This document shows positions 44,044 to 53,240 of a DNA stretch of 64,000 bases, in pieces (position 1 is the stretch's first letter; each line of letters begins with the position of its first letter). The stretch is from Amycolatopsis sulphurea (lineage in GTDB: Bacteria; Actinomycetota; Actinomycetes; Mycobacteriales; Pseudonocardiaceae). The notes beneath the pieces are model-generated. The model was not told the DNA's origin. It saw only the letters and a list, made by a program, of their open reading frames with translations, and made no database searches. A program made the position numbers and the translations under genes. The DNA lies in assembly GCF_002564045.1 (NCBI RefSeq), contig NZ_PDJK01000001.1, positions 744,001-808,000 on the forward strand, in the 5' to 3' direction.

Positions 44044-45686
44044 CCGAACACCTCCCGGTAGCCGGGCCGCGCCCACAGCTGCTCGTGCGTCCCGGTCGCG
44101 GCCACCTTGCCCTTGTCCAGCCAGACCACGAGGTCGGCGCGGGCCGCGGTCGCCGCGCGGTGCGTGACGATCAGCCGGGTGCGCCCGCCGTGGTCCTCGG
44201 TGAGCGTGCGGGCGATCTGCATTTCGGTCACCATGTCCACACTGGACGTTGCGTCGTCGAGAACCAGCAGGCGGCGTGCGGGCCACGCACGGGCCAGACC
44301 GAGCCGCTGGTACTCGCCGCCGGACATCGGCGCCTCGGTCAGCGGCGTCGCATAGCCGTCGGGCAGCCGGTTGACGAACTCGTTCGCGTGCGTCGCGCGC
44401 GCCGACGCTCGCACGTCGACTTCGCGCCCGGCAGCCACGGCGTCCCCGATCGACGCACCGACGAGCACGGGCCGCTCGAACGCGCATCCGACCGCGGCCC
44501 GCAGCGCGTGATGATCCAGCGCGGCCAGCGCAACGCCGTCGAGCAGGACCTCTCCCTCATCCGGTGTACGCAGTCGCGCGGCGACCTCCGCGAGCACCGA
44601 CTTGCCCGCCCCGGACGCTCCGACCACGGCCACCGCGGCCCCTCCCGGGACGCGCAGAGTCACGTTCTCCAGCAGCACTGCATCATCCGCGCGCACGGTC
44701 ACACCACGGAATTCGAGGGTGCCGGGTCCGTCCGGCAACGGTTCGGCGCCGTAGGGGAGCGGTTCGGTGCCGAGCACCTCGCCGACCCGGTGCACTCCTG
44801 CCTTGGCTCGGGCGAGCCTGCTGAAGACCCCGGTCAACGCGCCGAGCCCGCCGCCGATCACCGCGTACTGGCTGGCGGCGAACAGCTCGCCCGGAGTGAT
44901 CCGGCCCCGCAGCAATTCGAGGCCGCCCGCCGCGAGCACGGCGACCAGCACGAGCGGGCCGACCAGAGTGGCCTGCGCGCTGGAGCGTGCCATGACCTTC
45001 CAGGTGCCGATGCCGTGCTCGTGCAGCTCGGGCAGCTCCGCCAGCACGCGGCGTTCCTCTGCACCGACCGTGCCGGCGGCGGCGATGGTCCGCGCCCCGC
45101 CGAGGGACTCGGCGAGCCGCGCCGCGATCGTGCCCTGCGTCCGCAGGTAGGCCAGCATCACCTCGGCGCTGCGCAAGGCGAACGTCCGCAGCACGACTAC
45201 CACCAGCGCCAGCCCGGCCAGCAAGGCGAGTGCGAGCCACAGGTCGATCCACGCCAGCAGCACGAGGCTGCCGATCGGCGGCAACGCGGCCGAGACCGTC
45301 GTGACGAGCGCCGGACCGGCCTGCGCGGCCTCGGTGGCGCTGCCCGACACCCGCGTGACCAGGTCGCCGGTCTCGAACCGGGCGGAACGGGCCGGGCCGA
45401 TCGCGAGCACGTGCCGCACGACGCGATCGCGCAGCCACGCCGTGGTCCCGGCGACGCAGGCGGTGCCCGCGTAGGCGTCGATCACGTCGAAGATGACGTT
45501 GGCGGCGATCAGGAGCCCGGCGGCGACCACCCAGAATGTGCTGCTGTGCCCGGTGATCAGTGCGTCGACCGCATTGCCCAGCACGGTGGGCAACGCGAGC
45601 GTGCTGAGGCTGCCGACGAGCCCGGCGAGCCCGATCAACGGCAGCCAGCCGCCCGCGCGCCGTGCCACGTCACCGAAGGTGATCAT
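44040..45686 (-). CDS. ABC transporter, fused permease/ATPase (first half)
   Basis: 548 aa from ATG 45686, overlapping the peptidase stop. N-terminal helices (LPLIGLAGLVGSLSTLALPT), Walker A AVVGASGAGKSVLAEVAARL, signature MSGGEYQRLGLARAWP, Walker B LLVLDDATSSVDMVTEM, H-loop LIVTHRAATAA. The Walker B catalytic residue is Asp rather than Glu, as in the degenerate site of heterodimeric exporters. No C39 peptidase domain, so leader removal falls to the neighbouring prolyl oligopeptidase. Confidence 0.9.
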   Translation of the reverse strand: MITFGDVARRAGGWLPLIGLAGLVGSLSTLALPTVLGNAVDALITGHSSTFWVVAAGLLIAANVIFDVIDAYAGTACVAGTTAWLRDRVVRHVLAIGPARSARFETGDLVTRVSGSATEAAQAGPALVTTVSAALPPIGSLVLLAWIDLWLALALLAGLALVVVVLRTFALRSAEVMLAYLRTQGTIAARLAESLGGARTIAAAGTVGAEERRVLAELPELHEHGIGTWKVMARSSAQATLVGPLVLVAVLAAGGLELLRGRITPGELFAASQYAVIGGGLGALTGVFSRLARAKAGVHRVGEVLGTEPLPYGAEPLPDGPGTLEFRGVTVRADDAVLLENVTLRVPGGAAVAVVGASGAGKSVLAEVAARLRTPDEGEVLLDGVALAALDHHALRAAVGCAFERPVLVGASIGDAVAAGREVDVRASARATHANEFVNRLPDGYATPLTEAPMSGGEYQRLGLARAWPARRLLVLDDATSSVDMVTEMQIARTLTEDHGGRTRLIVTHRAATAARADLVVWLDKGKVAATGTHEQLWARPGYREVFG

Positions 45687-47629
45687 GGGATGTCCAGTCC
45701 GGTGTGCGCGGCGAGGAACGCGAGCATGTCGCCGGCCAGCTGTATCGCCCGGGTAGCCGAGCTTGCGCCATGGCCGACGTCGGGCTCGTGGCGCAGCAGC
45801 ACCGGCCGCCCGCTCGTGGTCGCCCACTGGAGTGCCGCGCACATCTTGCGGGCATGCATCGGGTCCACCCGGGTGTCCCCGCCGAACGTCGTGAACAGCA
45901 CCGCAGGGTAGGCGACGCCCTCCCGAACCCGGTGGTACGGCGAATAGCCCAGCAACCACGCCAGGTGCTCGGGATCCTCGGCGGTGCCGTACTCCTCGCG
46001 CCACTGCGGTCCGAGGCCGAACTGCTCGTAGCGCACCATGTCGAGCAGCGGCGCCGAGCACACCGCGGCGGCGAACAGTTCCGGACGCTGGGTCAGCGCG
46101 CCCGCGACCAGCAACCCGCCGTTCGATTCACCGCAGATACCCAGCTGCGCCGGCGTGGTCCAGCCCTCGGCGATGAGGTGCTCGGCCACGGCGACGAAAT
46201 CGTCGAAGACGTTCTGCTTCCGGTCGAGCATGCCGTCCCGGTGCCATTGCTCGCCTTCTTCTCCACCACCTCGCACCTGGGCAGATGCGAAGACACCGCC
46301 CGCCTCCACCCACGCGAGGATGTAGCTGGAGTACGAAGGCGTCAGCGGAATGCCGAAACCGCCGTAGCCGTAGAGGATCGTGGGCCGCGGACCGCTGCCG
46401 GGCTTCGCGAGGACCACGACCCGGATCGGGGTGCCGTCCGGAGAAGTCGCGGTCACTTGCCGGCTGGTGACCTCGGGCACGGCGATGCCGGGCGGTCCCG
46501 CCCACAGCGTCGTCTGGTGTGTCTCGGCATCGTAGCGGTGGACCGCGCCCGGGGTCACGCTGTCGGTGTAGCTGAACCAGGCCTCACGCCCGCGGGTCGA
46601 CACCGATCCCAGCGATCCGGCACCAGGCACCGGCACCTCGGCGACCCGGTCGCCGGTGCCGAGGTCGTGCAGGCTCACCTCGCCGATCGCGTGGCGGATC
46701 CGGCTCACCACGAGCATCCCGTCAAGCACGGCCAGGCCGCTGATCACCGCAGCCGGGTCCTCGGGGATCAGCTCACGCCACTGCGAGGGCGCGGAGGGGT
46801 CGGCCACGCACACGCGGCCTCGCGGCGCGTCCTGGTCGGTGACGATGTACAGGAGATCCTTGTGCATCATGGCGGCCGCACGCCCGTCCGGTCCTTCGTG
46901 GACGGTCCGCAGCGCGCCGGTGCCGAGGTCGACGAGCCACAGGCCGGTGCCTTCGGAGAGGATCAGCCACCGGCCGCCCTCGTCGATTTCCAGGCCGAAC
47001 GATCCGGTCCGGCCGGTCACGGCGACGTCCTGACCGACCGGGGTGCCGACCCGGTGCAGCCACACCCGCTGCTCCCGCACGTAACAGAAGTCCCTGGCGC
47101 CGGGCAGCCACGCGACCGGCGTGGACCGGCAACCGCGGACCGGGCCGTCGAGTGGCTCGCCCGATTCGACGTCGAGCACGTGCAGTACCGAGTTTTCGGT
47201 TCCCCCGCGGGAAATCTGGAACGCCAGGCGGGCGCCGTCGTGGCTGGGATGCCACGCGTCGAGCACGACCAGGCCGTCGCTGTCCAGCGCCATCGGATCG
47301 AGGAGTACGCGCGGGGCACCGTCCGATTCGGACACATAAAGCACAGGGTGTTCCTGACCCGGTTCCTGCCGGAGGAAGAATTGCCGATCGCCGCGCCACC
47401 GCGGCGCGGTCACCACACCGGTCGCGCTCAGCCGCCGCACGTCCTGGTGCAGCCGCCGGCGTGCGGGCAGGGTGGCGGCGTGCGTGCGCCAGCGGCCGTC
47501 CTCGCCGTCGAGCCAGCTCCGCGTCTGCGTGCTGGCGCCGTCTTCGAGCCACCGGTAGGGATCGGGCACGCGGTGGCCGTGCAGATCGTCGACCAGGGGA
47601 AGACGTTCGGCGAGGTCGCGGACGGGCAC
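45683..47629 (-). CDS. Prolyl oligopeptidase (S9A)
   Basis: 648 aa from GTG 47629, chosen for AAAGGA six bases upstream. A seven-bladed propeller with the domain start VDDLHGHRVPDPYRWLEDGA, then the alpha/beta hydrolase: Ser in GICGESNGGLLVAGALTQRP, Asp in TTFGGDTRVDPMHARK, His in EPDVGHGASSATR. It cuts after proline. In flavipeptin biosynthesis (FlaP, Kribbella) such an enzyme trims the class III lanthipeptide leader. Here it follows the precursor gene in the same operon, and the precursor has a single leader proline (Pro12). Confidence 0.92.
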   Translation of the reverse strand: MPVRDLAERLPLVDDLHGHRVPDPYRWLEDGASTQTRSWLDGEDGRWRTHAATLPARRRLHQDVRRLSATGVVTAPRWRGDRQFFLRQEPGQEHPVLYVSESDGAPRVLLDPMALDSDGLVVLDAWHPSHDGARLAFQISRGGTENSVLHVLDVESGEPLDGPVRGCRSTPVAWLPGARDFCYVREQRVWLHRVGTPVGQDVAVTGRTGSFGLEIDEGGRWLILSEGTGLWLVDLGTGALRTVHEGPDGRAAAMMHKDLLYIVTDQDAPRGRVCVADPSAPSQWRELIPEDPAAVISGLAVLDGMLVVSRIRHAIGEVSLHDLGTGDRVAEVPVPGAGSLGSVSTRGREAWFSYTDSVTPGAVHRYDAETHQTTLWAGPPGIAVPEVTSRQVTATSPDGTPIRVVVLAKPGSGPRPTILYGYGGFGIPLTPSYSSYILAWVEAGGVFASAQVRGGGEEGEQWHRDGMLDRKQNVFDDFVAVAEHLIAEGWTTPAQLGICGESNGGLLVAGALTQRPELFAAAVCSAPLLDMVRYEQFGLGPQWREEYGTAEDPEHLAWLLGYSPYHRVREGVAYPAVLFTTFGGDTRVDPMHARKMCAALQWATTSGRPVLLRHEPDVGHGASSATRAIQLAGDMLAFLAAHTGLDIP

Positions 47630-47706
47630 GGCCGATCCTTTCACGAAGTGTGGGTCCTGGGCGGGGGACCAAGCCTCGCCCAGGACCCTTGTGCCACTGC
47701 GCAATG

Positions 47707-47835
47707 TCAGTGGCAGAGCAGCAGGCTCAGGTTGCTCGGCGTGTGGGACGCGCAGCCGAGAACGGTCAGCGTGGAACCGCCGCCGCCGCCCTTGCCGCCG
47801 GGAGCCTCCAGGCCCTGCATGTCGAGAAGTGCCAT
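47707..47835 (-). CDS. Class III lanthipeptide precursor (AmfS/SapB-like), 42 aa
   Basis: ATG 47835 to TGA 47707. Leader MALLDMQGLEAP holds the helical motif of class III leaders; Pro12 is its only proline. Lys15 sits in a glycine run (residues 13-20), followed by two labionin/lanthionine motifs of type Ser-x-x-Ser/Thr-x-x-x-Cys: Ser21-Thr24-Cys28 (STLTVLGC) and Ser34-Ser37-Cys41 (SNLSLLLC), ending in His42. This matches the SapB pattern. It lies between lanKC and the peptidase gene, with an excellent ribosome site. Too short for standard ORF calling. Confidence 0.93.
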   Translation of the reverse strand: MALLDMQGLEAPGGKGGGGGSTLTVLGCASHTPSNLSLLLCH

Positions 47836-47839
47836 TTTC

Positions 47840-50422
47840 TTACACCTCCTTCAGGTGCTCGTTACTTGACGAATGCCCAGTGGCATCCGGGTTCTGGGGG
47901 TCGGCCAGGAACGGGAGCCGCACGGGTTCGCCGTGCCGCACCGAACCGAGCGCGAACAGCACGCCCGCCGTTCCTGTGGCGAAGTCCATGGACAGGCGCA
48001 ACAACTGGTCGCCGGGGAAGGCGAGCCCGTCGGCGCAGGGCACCGCGTGCCAGCTCAGCCCGCGCACCAAGGTGTCCACTGCGGACGGTTCGGCGGCCAG
48101 GAGCATCCCGGCCCGGCCGGTGTAGAGGCCGGGCTGCACGTAGTAGGCACTCCGCGTCACCGCGCGCAGCCTGGTCAGCATTTCGGCGAGCTGGTCGTCC
48201 GGCCGGTGGTGCAGATACCGCTGCAGCACCAAGGCGATCCCGGCCGAGCCCTCGTCCAGGTAGGGCAGCGTCCGCCAGCCCTGGTCGACCTGCGCGGTGC
48301 CGTCATCGGCGCGGACGCACCGTCGAAGGTCCTGGCGCAGCGCGATTTCCGCGCGATCGAGCAGCGCTTGATCGCCGGTCTGTTCATAGGCGTGCAGGAA
48401 CAGCAGCGCCGGTCCGGCCGAACCGAACATGAGCCCGGCCCGGGGATGGTCGCCCCCGCTGATCTCGGGCACATCGGTCACCCCGCCGAGCCGGTCGGAG
48501 ACCTGGTCCACGATCGACAGCGCGGGCTCGATGCCGAGATCGTCCCGGAAGTGCAGGAGGTTGAGCCCGATGCCGGCCAGCCCGCCGTGCAGGCCGAGTT
48601 CGGTGGCGTCCACCGGCATCGCGAGACAGCGCTCGACGATTCTCAGCGCGTCGTGGCGATGACCCAGCTCGGCTAGCACGTACGCGACGCCGTGAAGTCC
48701 ATTGTAGAAGCCGGTGGTGGTGCCCTCGGCAGGCGTCAAGGCATGCTTGCGCAGCCAGTCCTCGTGTTCGGGGAAGCGTCCGGCACCTGTGGCGGCGAGG
48801 GCGTACAGCACACCCGACGCGCCGTGGGCGAGACTGATCCCGCCGCCGGGGGAGAACTGCGCGATGTCGCCGGGGAACAGGCGATCGTCGCGGTCGGGCG
48901 TGGCGGAGGCGAGGATCGAGGTCCGCAGCGCAGTCCGCACTTCGTCCCAAGTGGACACTCCGGGCAGCGGAAGGCCGGGCATCCGGGACGGCGCCGGTGC
49001 CGAGCCCTCGATGGTGCGCACAGCGTCGTCCAGCGCGCCCGGCGGCAGCGGGAAGACCTCGGCCGCGTACTCCGCGATCTGGCGGGCCTTACCGGAGTCG
49101 AACCGCGTGGTGATCGTGGCCTGCGGAGCGAACATGCCCAGGCACATGCAGGCGAGCGCGTACCGGTCCACTTCGATGCCGGCCCGGTCGGCGGGCGCGG
49201 AGAATGCCGGATGTGCCAGCGACGAGCGGGCCTCGTCGGAGACCAGGGTGGAGACCTCGAAATCGATCAGCACAATCCGGCCCTCGGCCGTGACCAGGAT
49301 GTTCTCCGGGTGCAGATCGCCGAACACGACGCCCCGGCCGTGCAGCGCGTCGACCGCGGCGGAGACCTTGGCCAGGATGCCCAGCGCCCACTCGACGTAT
49401 TCGGCCAGCTCGGCCGGCCCCGGATCGGGGTGGGTCAGCGGGTAACGGTGCACCAGCAGGCGCTGCAGCGGGCTGCCGTCGACGAACTCCTCGACGAGGA
49501 AGTGATGGCCGCCCAATTCGAAGGAGTCGAGCACCGCGGGCACCACGTCGAGCCCGGCGAGGCGAGTCAGCATTTCGCGCTCGTGCCCGATCCGGGTCAC
49601 CGCGTCGCGGCCGGTGGCGTCGAGGCCCGCGTACGGCCTGCCTTCCTTGAGCACGACCCGGTCGCCACTGCGATTCTCCCGGCCGAGGTAGACCCCGCCG
49701 CCATTGGAGAACTGCATCGCGCTTTCGATCGTGTAAGGCAGATCCGTCGTCGTCACCGCCGCGCGGGCGGCGAAATGCGGCTCCAGGAAGGACGGCAGGG
49801 AAATCCACGGCGGGAGTGCGAAGGTCGGGCCGCGAACGTCGGGCACCAGCACGCCTTCGGCATCCTCGATGGCGAGTACACGCTCACCATTGTCGGAGAC
49901 GCAGAAACGCTCGGTGAAACCGCCATACCGCACATACAGTGGGCCGTCACCGTAACGAAGATCACTGAGAATATAAGGGCCGGCGACGCCTTGGAGCAGG
50001 CCGTCCAGCTCAGCGAGCACAGCCTCGAACTGGGCGTCGGAAAACGGGTAGATGGTCACCAGTTTCCCGCTCGAGCCACGGAACGCTGATTTGGCGTTGA
50101 ACATAACCGCGACATTCCTGCTGCGCAGGAACTTGAAGGGGATACGTTTCTCCAGGCAGAAGTCCCACACGGTGTCAAGCACCCGTTCGGCGTCCGCCAG
50201 CCGGGAGGAGACGTGGATCTTCCAGCCCTGGGTCGGCACCACCGCACCGTCGGGCGCGTAGTACATCCAGGTGTCGCTCGGCTCGTGCGCCCAGTCCCGC
50301 GGAGTCGTCCGTGCGGTGACCGCGAAGTCGGTGTTCTCGCCGGCATGACGGGACGGCTGGTCGTAGAACAGCCGGTCGGCAAGGCAATAGACCTCATAGC
50401 TCGCCTCGTCGTTCACCGTCAT
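47840..50422 (-). CDS. lanKC: Class III lanthipeptide synthetase LanKC
   Basis: 860 aa from ATG 50422. Three parts: an N-terminal lyase-like region (WKIHVSSRLADAERVLDTVW, NAKSAFRGSSGKLVTIYP) to about 220; a Ser/Thr kinase around 230-500 with HRD-like VVFGDLHPENILVTAEG and DFG-like IVLIDFEVSTLVSD; and a LanC-like cyclase around 530-860 (SLAHGASGVLYALAATG, GLHGGLAGIGLNLLHF, MFGSAGPALLFLHAYE). The zinc ligands Cys-Cys/His of LanC are not evident (SWHAVPCADGLAFPG), as expected for class III. It phosphorylates, eliminates and cyclises the precursor encoded just downstream. First gene of the operon. Confidence 0.93.
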   Translation of the reverse strand: MTVNDEASYEVYCLADRLFYDQPSRHAGENTDFAVTARTTPRDWAHEPSDTWMYYAPDGAVVPTQGWKIHVSSRLADAERVLDTVWDFCLEKRIPFKFLRSRNVAVMFNAKSAFRGSSGKLVTIYPFSDAQFEAVLAELDGLLQGVAGPYILSDLRYGDGPLYVRYGGFTERFCVSDNGERVLAIEDAEGVLVPDVRGPTFALPPWISLPSFLEPHFAARAAVTTTDLPYTIESAMQFSNGGGVYLGRENRSGDRVVLKEGRPYAGLDATGRDAVTRIGHEREMLTRLAGLDVVPAVLDSFELGGHHFLVEEFVDGSPLQRLLVHRYPLTHPDPGPAELAEYVEWALGILAKVSAAVDALHGRGVVFGDLHPENILVTAEGRIVLIDFEVSTLVSDEARSSLAHPAFSAPADRAGIEVDRYALACMCLGMFAPQATITTRFDSGKARQIAEYAAEVFPLPPGALDDAVRTIEGSAPAPSRMPGLPLPGVSTWDEVRTALRTSILASATPDRDDRLFPGDIAQFSPGGGISLAHGASGVLYALAATGAGRFPEHEDWLRKHALTPAEGTTTGFYNGLHGVAYVLAELGHRHDALRIVERCLAMPVDATELGLHGGLAGIGLNLLHFRDDLGIEPALSIVDQVSDRLGGVTDVPEISGGDHPRAGLMFGSAGPALLFLHAYEQTGDQALLDRAEIALRQDLRRCVRADDGTAQVDQGWRTLPYLDEGSAGIALVLQRYLHHRPDDQLAEMLTRLRAVTRSAYYVQPGLYTGRAGMLLAAEPSAVDTLVRGLSWHAVPCADGLAFPGDQLLRLSMDFATGTAGVLFALGSVRHGEPVRLPFLADPQNPDATGHSSSNEHLKEV
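47844..47851 (-). promoter_or_regulatory. Ribosome binding site of the precursor, inside the lanKC end
   Basis: AAGGAGGT, a full anti-Shine-Dalgarno match, eight bases before ATG 47835. It is formed by the last lanKC codons (Lys-Glu-Val), whose stop TAA (47840-47842) is four bases before the precursor ATG. The precursor can thus be both coupled to lanKC and strongly initiated on its own. Confidence 0.85.
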
Positions 50423-51112
50423 CCGGTCCCATCTCTTCGGGCTGCACCTCGTGGACGGGGCGAAGGTTATGGAATGGGCGTTCTGACAGGCTTAGTGTTG
50501 TCTTAAAGGCATTCGGCGGCGTAGTCGCCGGGGCCGCACTGCTCCATCCGGAGCACGTCCCCCGACCGGAGCAACTTCGGCGGCCGTCGTAACAGATGAC
50601 CGTTTTCCACGACTGGAGGTTGACGGATCCGGCACTCACTCGGGGGAGGACGCGCATGAGTTTTCGGCGTACTCGCGGCTCCACCGGTTCGCCGCGCGAA
50701 GCGGTGGATCGGCGCCGGGTTTTCACCGTGATGGCGGTTGCCCATGCTTTCCGGGCGGCCCCCCATGCGGATATTCCCCGCCCGGTTCCGGCCGATGCTC
50801 GCGAAACCATGCGCTTACGGCATGCGTCCGGCCCGCGGTCATGGCAGCCGCGCGAATCCGCGCGCCGGGCAGGGTGCTGACCCGATGGCCGGCGGGCACT
50901 CCGGTACGGTACGAAGAGCGTTACCCGAGCGTCGGCCCGAGAATCCGTGGCCGAACCGGGTATCGCGGGCGCGGGCAGACGGCGAGCAGCCGCACCGCGC
51001 GACAATCGGGCAGACTGGGCTCAGTGCCGAGCTGGGTCGGCGGACGTGTGCGGTCACGTCCGGCAACGGCGAGCTGCCCGCACGGATTCGGTTCCACGAC
51101 GACGGAGGTACC
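50423..51112. promoter_or_regulatory. Intergenic region between lanKC and the BTAD regulator
   Basis: 690 bp between divergent genes; promoters of both must lie here. The 150 bp before lanKC are less GC-rich (TTTAAGACAACACTAAGCC on the minus strand). A 14-codon minus-strand frame (MEQCGPGDYAAECL) ends at about 50508 but has no ribosome site. No operator was recognised with confidence. Confidence 0.45.
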
Positions 51113-52372
51113 TTGCCGCAACTCCGGAGGCCGCACCCCGCCGTGCCGCAGCACCCGACCTCAGCCGTGGACGTCTACCGGGAGCCGAGCCCGTTCACGC
51201 GGCACGCTTCGCCCCGCTCGCACGGCTTTTCCCGCGCACACAGCCTTCCCCGCGTGCACAGCCTTCCGGCGTGGTCCCACGCGACCCGGACGCTGACCGG
51301 GTCGCTCGGCAGTGTCCTTTCGCGCCAGGTCTTTTCATGCCAGGCCCTTCCGCGGCAGGTCCAGCCGTGGCGGCCGCGTTTCACCCGATCGTCCGAGCAC
51401 GGCGGCGCGGCCGGCTCGTGCGTGCTGCACGAAGCCGTCGAGCCCTGGCAGGGAACGGACGACACCCCCGCCGGCCCGAGCGCGGCGATCGTCGCCATGC
51501 CCGGCCTCGCCCTCGACGAGGCGACGGCCATGATGCGCGCACGCAGCCTCGATCCGTCCGTCGAACCCGGCCCGCACTGGCGGCACGCGCCCACCGAAGC
51601 ACCGCGCACCGTCGAGATCCACGCGTTGGGCGTCTTCCGCGTGACCCGGAACGGGCTGGCCGTGCCCCGGACGGCATGGCAGTCGCGGAAAGCGCGTGAC
51701 CTGGTGAAGATCCTGGTGTCGCGCTGCCGGCCCGTCTCCCGGGACCAGCTGATGGAAATGCTGTGGCCCGATGTCGATCCCGGCAAATCCAGCAACCGGC
51801 TTTCGGTGCTGCTCAGCACCGTGCGCCAGGTCCTGCAGCCGGTCAAGGACGGCCCGCAGCCGTTGCTCACCGACGGCACGTCGGTCTGGCTGGACGCGAA
51901 CCTGGTGAGCATCGACGTCGCGGAGTTCCGCAAGATCGCCGCCCGCGCCGTCGAGGCATACCGCCGCGGCCGCCCCGACGCCGTGGACCGCATGTACCGC
52001 GCCGCCGGCCTCTACACGGGCGACTTCCTCGAAGACGACCCCTATGCCGATTGGGCACAGCACACCGTCGAAGAACTGCGCGCCCTGCACCAGGCGGTCC
52101 TGCGCGCCCTGATCCAGCACTGCCAGGCCTGCGGCGACGTCGACGAGGTCGTCCGCCACACCCTGCGCCTGTTCGCGGACGACCCCTACGACGAGCAGGC
52201 GCACCTCAACCTGATCAAGGTGCTGCTCACCGCCGGCCGTATCGGCGAAGCCCGCCGCCGCCACGACATCTACCGCCGCTACATGACCGAAATCGGCGTC
52301 GAGCCCCGGGCCATGCCCGCTTTCCGGCCGCGGTCGGTGACGGTGCCGGTTTACCGGCCGACGACGTCGTGA
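51113..52372 (+). CDS. BTAD/OmpR-like transcriptional activator
   Basis: Start uncertain: TTG 51113 has GGAGG four bases upstream and gives 419 aa; ATG 51497 (MPGLALDEATAMM) gives 291 aa and removes a His/Ser/Arg-rich stretch that looks unstructured. The conserved part is a winged helix (VEIHALGVFRVTRNGLAVPR, SRKARDLVKILVSRCRPVSR, LMEMLWPDVDPGKSSNRLSV) and a bacterial transcriptional activation domain (YTGDFLEDDPYADWAQHTVE), the SARP arrangement. Divergent from lanKC and probably its activator, in place of the RamR-type regulator of SapB clusters. Confidence 0.82.
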   Translation: MPQLRRPHPAVPQHPTSAVDVYREPSPFTRHASPRSHGFSRAHSLPRVHSLPAWSHATRTLTGSLGSVLSRQVFSCQALPRQVQPWRPRFTRSSEHGGAAGSCVLHEAVEPWQGTDDTPAGPSAAIVAMPGLALDEATAMMRARSLDPSVEPGPHWRHAPTEAPRTVEIHALGVFRVTRNGLAVPRTAWQSRKARDLVKILVSRCRPVSRDQLMEMLWPDVDPGKSSNRLSVLLSTVRQVLQPVKDGPQPLLTDGTSVWLDANLVSIDVAEFRKIAARAVEAYRRGRPDAVDRMYRAAGLYTGDFLEDDPYADWAQHTVEELRALHQAVLRALIQHCQACGDVDEVVRHTLRLFADDPYDEQAHLNLIKVLLTAGRIGEARRRHDIYRRYMTEIGVEPRAMPAFRPRSVTVPVYRPTTS

Positions 52373-52391
52373 TCCTGATCTCCGTCTGAGG

Positions 52392-52495
52392 TCACTTCGC
52401 CGGGAGCGGTTCGTGCACGAAGAGGATGGTGCACCCGGTTCGGCCGAAGGCCTGGTGGTCGACGGGGTAGGGGTAGCCGGCGAAGTCGCCGCGCC
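52392..52495 (-). pseudogene. C-terminal fragment of an unknown gene
   Basis: The minus-strand frame GDFAGYPYPVDHQAFGRTGC and then TILFVHEPLPAK ends at TGA 52392. It reads like real protein but begins abruptly where the CoA-transferase fragment starts on the other strand. No family assigned. Confidence 0.35.
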
Positions 52496-52930
52496 GTGGC
52501 GTTCGGCGACGATCTGCGGATCGCCAGTGCCGTCAGCGGAGTGGATATCGCGATCGGCCGGCCGCACAAGGCTCCGCTGCCTCTTCCCGCTGATCTGATC
52601 GCCTCGGTCACCGCGGTGAACGCAGTCGGGGCCGCGTTGGCCGCGCTGCTGTCCGCACCTGCACAGCGACCGAGCCGCGGCCGGGTCACCGCCTCCGGCG
52701 TCCTCGAATATTTCGCTGGCATCAAGGGAAAAATGTACGAGGGCTACCCGCGTCAACGGCTTCGCGAGGACGCCGCGCGGCCGGATCGTCCGGCCCCTAT
52801 CCTGCGGCGATCTTTCGGTGCCTGGACGGGCATGTGATGGTGATCGCGCGCTCGACCGGTGACCGGCCGGCCATCCTGAAAGCGATGGGCGACCCGGAAC
52901 GGTCCTTTCGCGACAACTACCGGGACCCTC
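52496..52930 (+). pseudogene. CaiB/BaiF-type CoA-transferase fragment, frameshifted
   Basis: The first frame gives LPLPADLIASVTAVNAVGAA and ASGVLEYFAGIKGKMYEGYP; near 52770-52800 the frame changes to IFRCLDGHVMVIARSTGDRP and ILKAMGDPE. Both pieces are of a family III CoA transferase type. N- and C-termini are missing. After about 52930 the frame continues into unrelated sequence. Confidence 0.55.
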
Positions 52931-53038
52931 TCTACGTCGGCCGCCACTACGCCGACGAGTACGTCGCTTCCTGGACTGGCGTGCACATTGCGGTTAGCGA
53001 CCGGGCCGGGAAGTTGGTGCCGCAAATGTGCCCATAAG

Positions 53039-53125
53039 GGCAAGCCGGTATCACCTTCGGCCGCACCTTCACCTTCGCCGACCCCGACGGCTACCACCTC
53101 ACTCTCCACAACCGCACCCGAGCGG
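53039..53125 (+). pseudogene. VOC (glyoxalase-fold) C-terminal fragment
   Basis: GITFGRTFTFADPDGYHLTL then HN is the typical last strand of a vicinal-oxygen-chelate protein (DPDGYHL). It is preceded in another frame (52900-53037) by DPLYVGRHYADEYVASWTGV and HIAVSD. Only a remnant, overlapped on the other strand by the oxidoreductase 3' flank. Confidence 0.5.
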
Positions 53126-53240
53126 TTCACCGGCGCGTCCGGCTGGTTTCAGCCTCGGTGCGAGCCGGGAAGACGTACCGGAACTCGCCCGGCAGTGGCC
53201 CTTGCCGATCCCGGCCGGGCCGCGAACCCGGACGTCGGCC

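Noticed and set aside
50503..50766. A possible second RiPP precursor before lanKC (ending MEQCGPGDYAAECL)
   Set aside because: It has no ribosome site before the short ATG, the longer frame lacks coding features, and the clear precursor lies downstream of lanKC.
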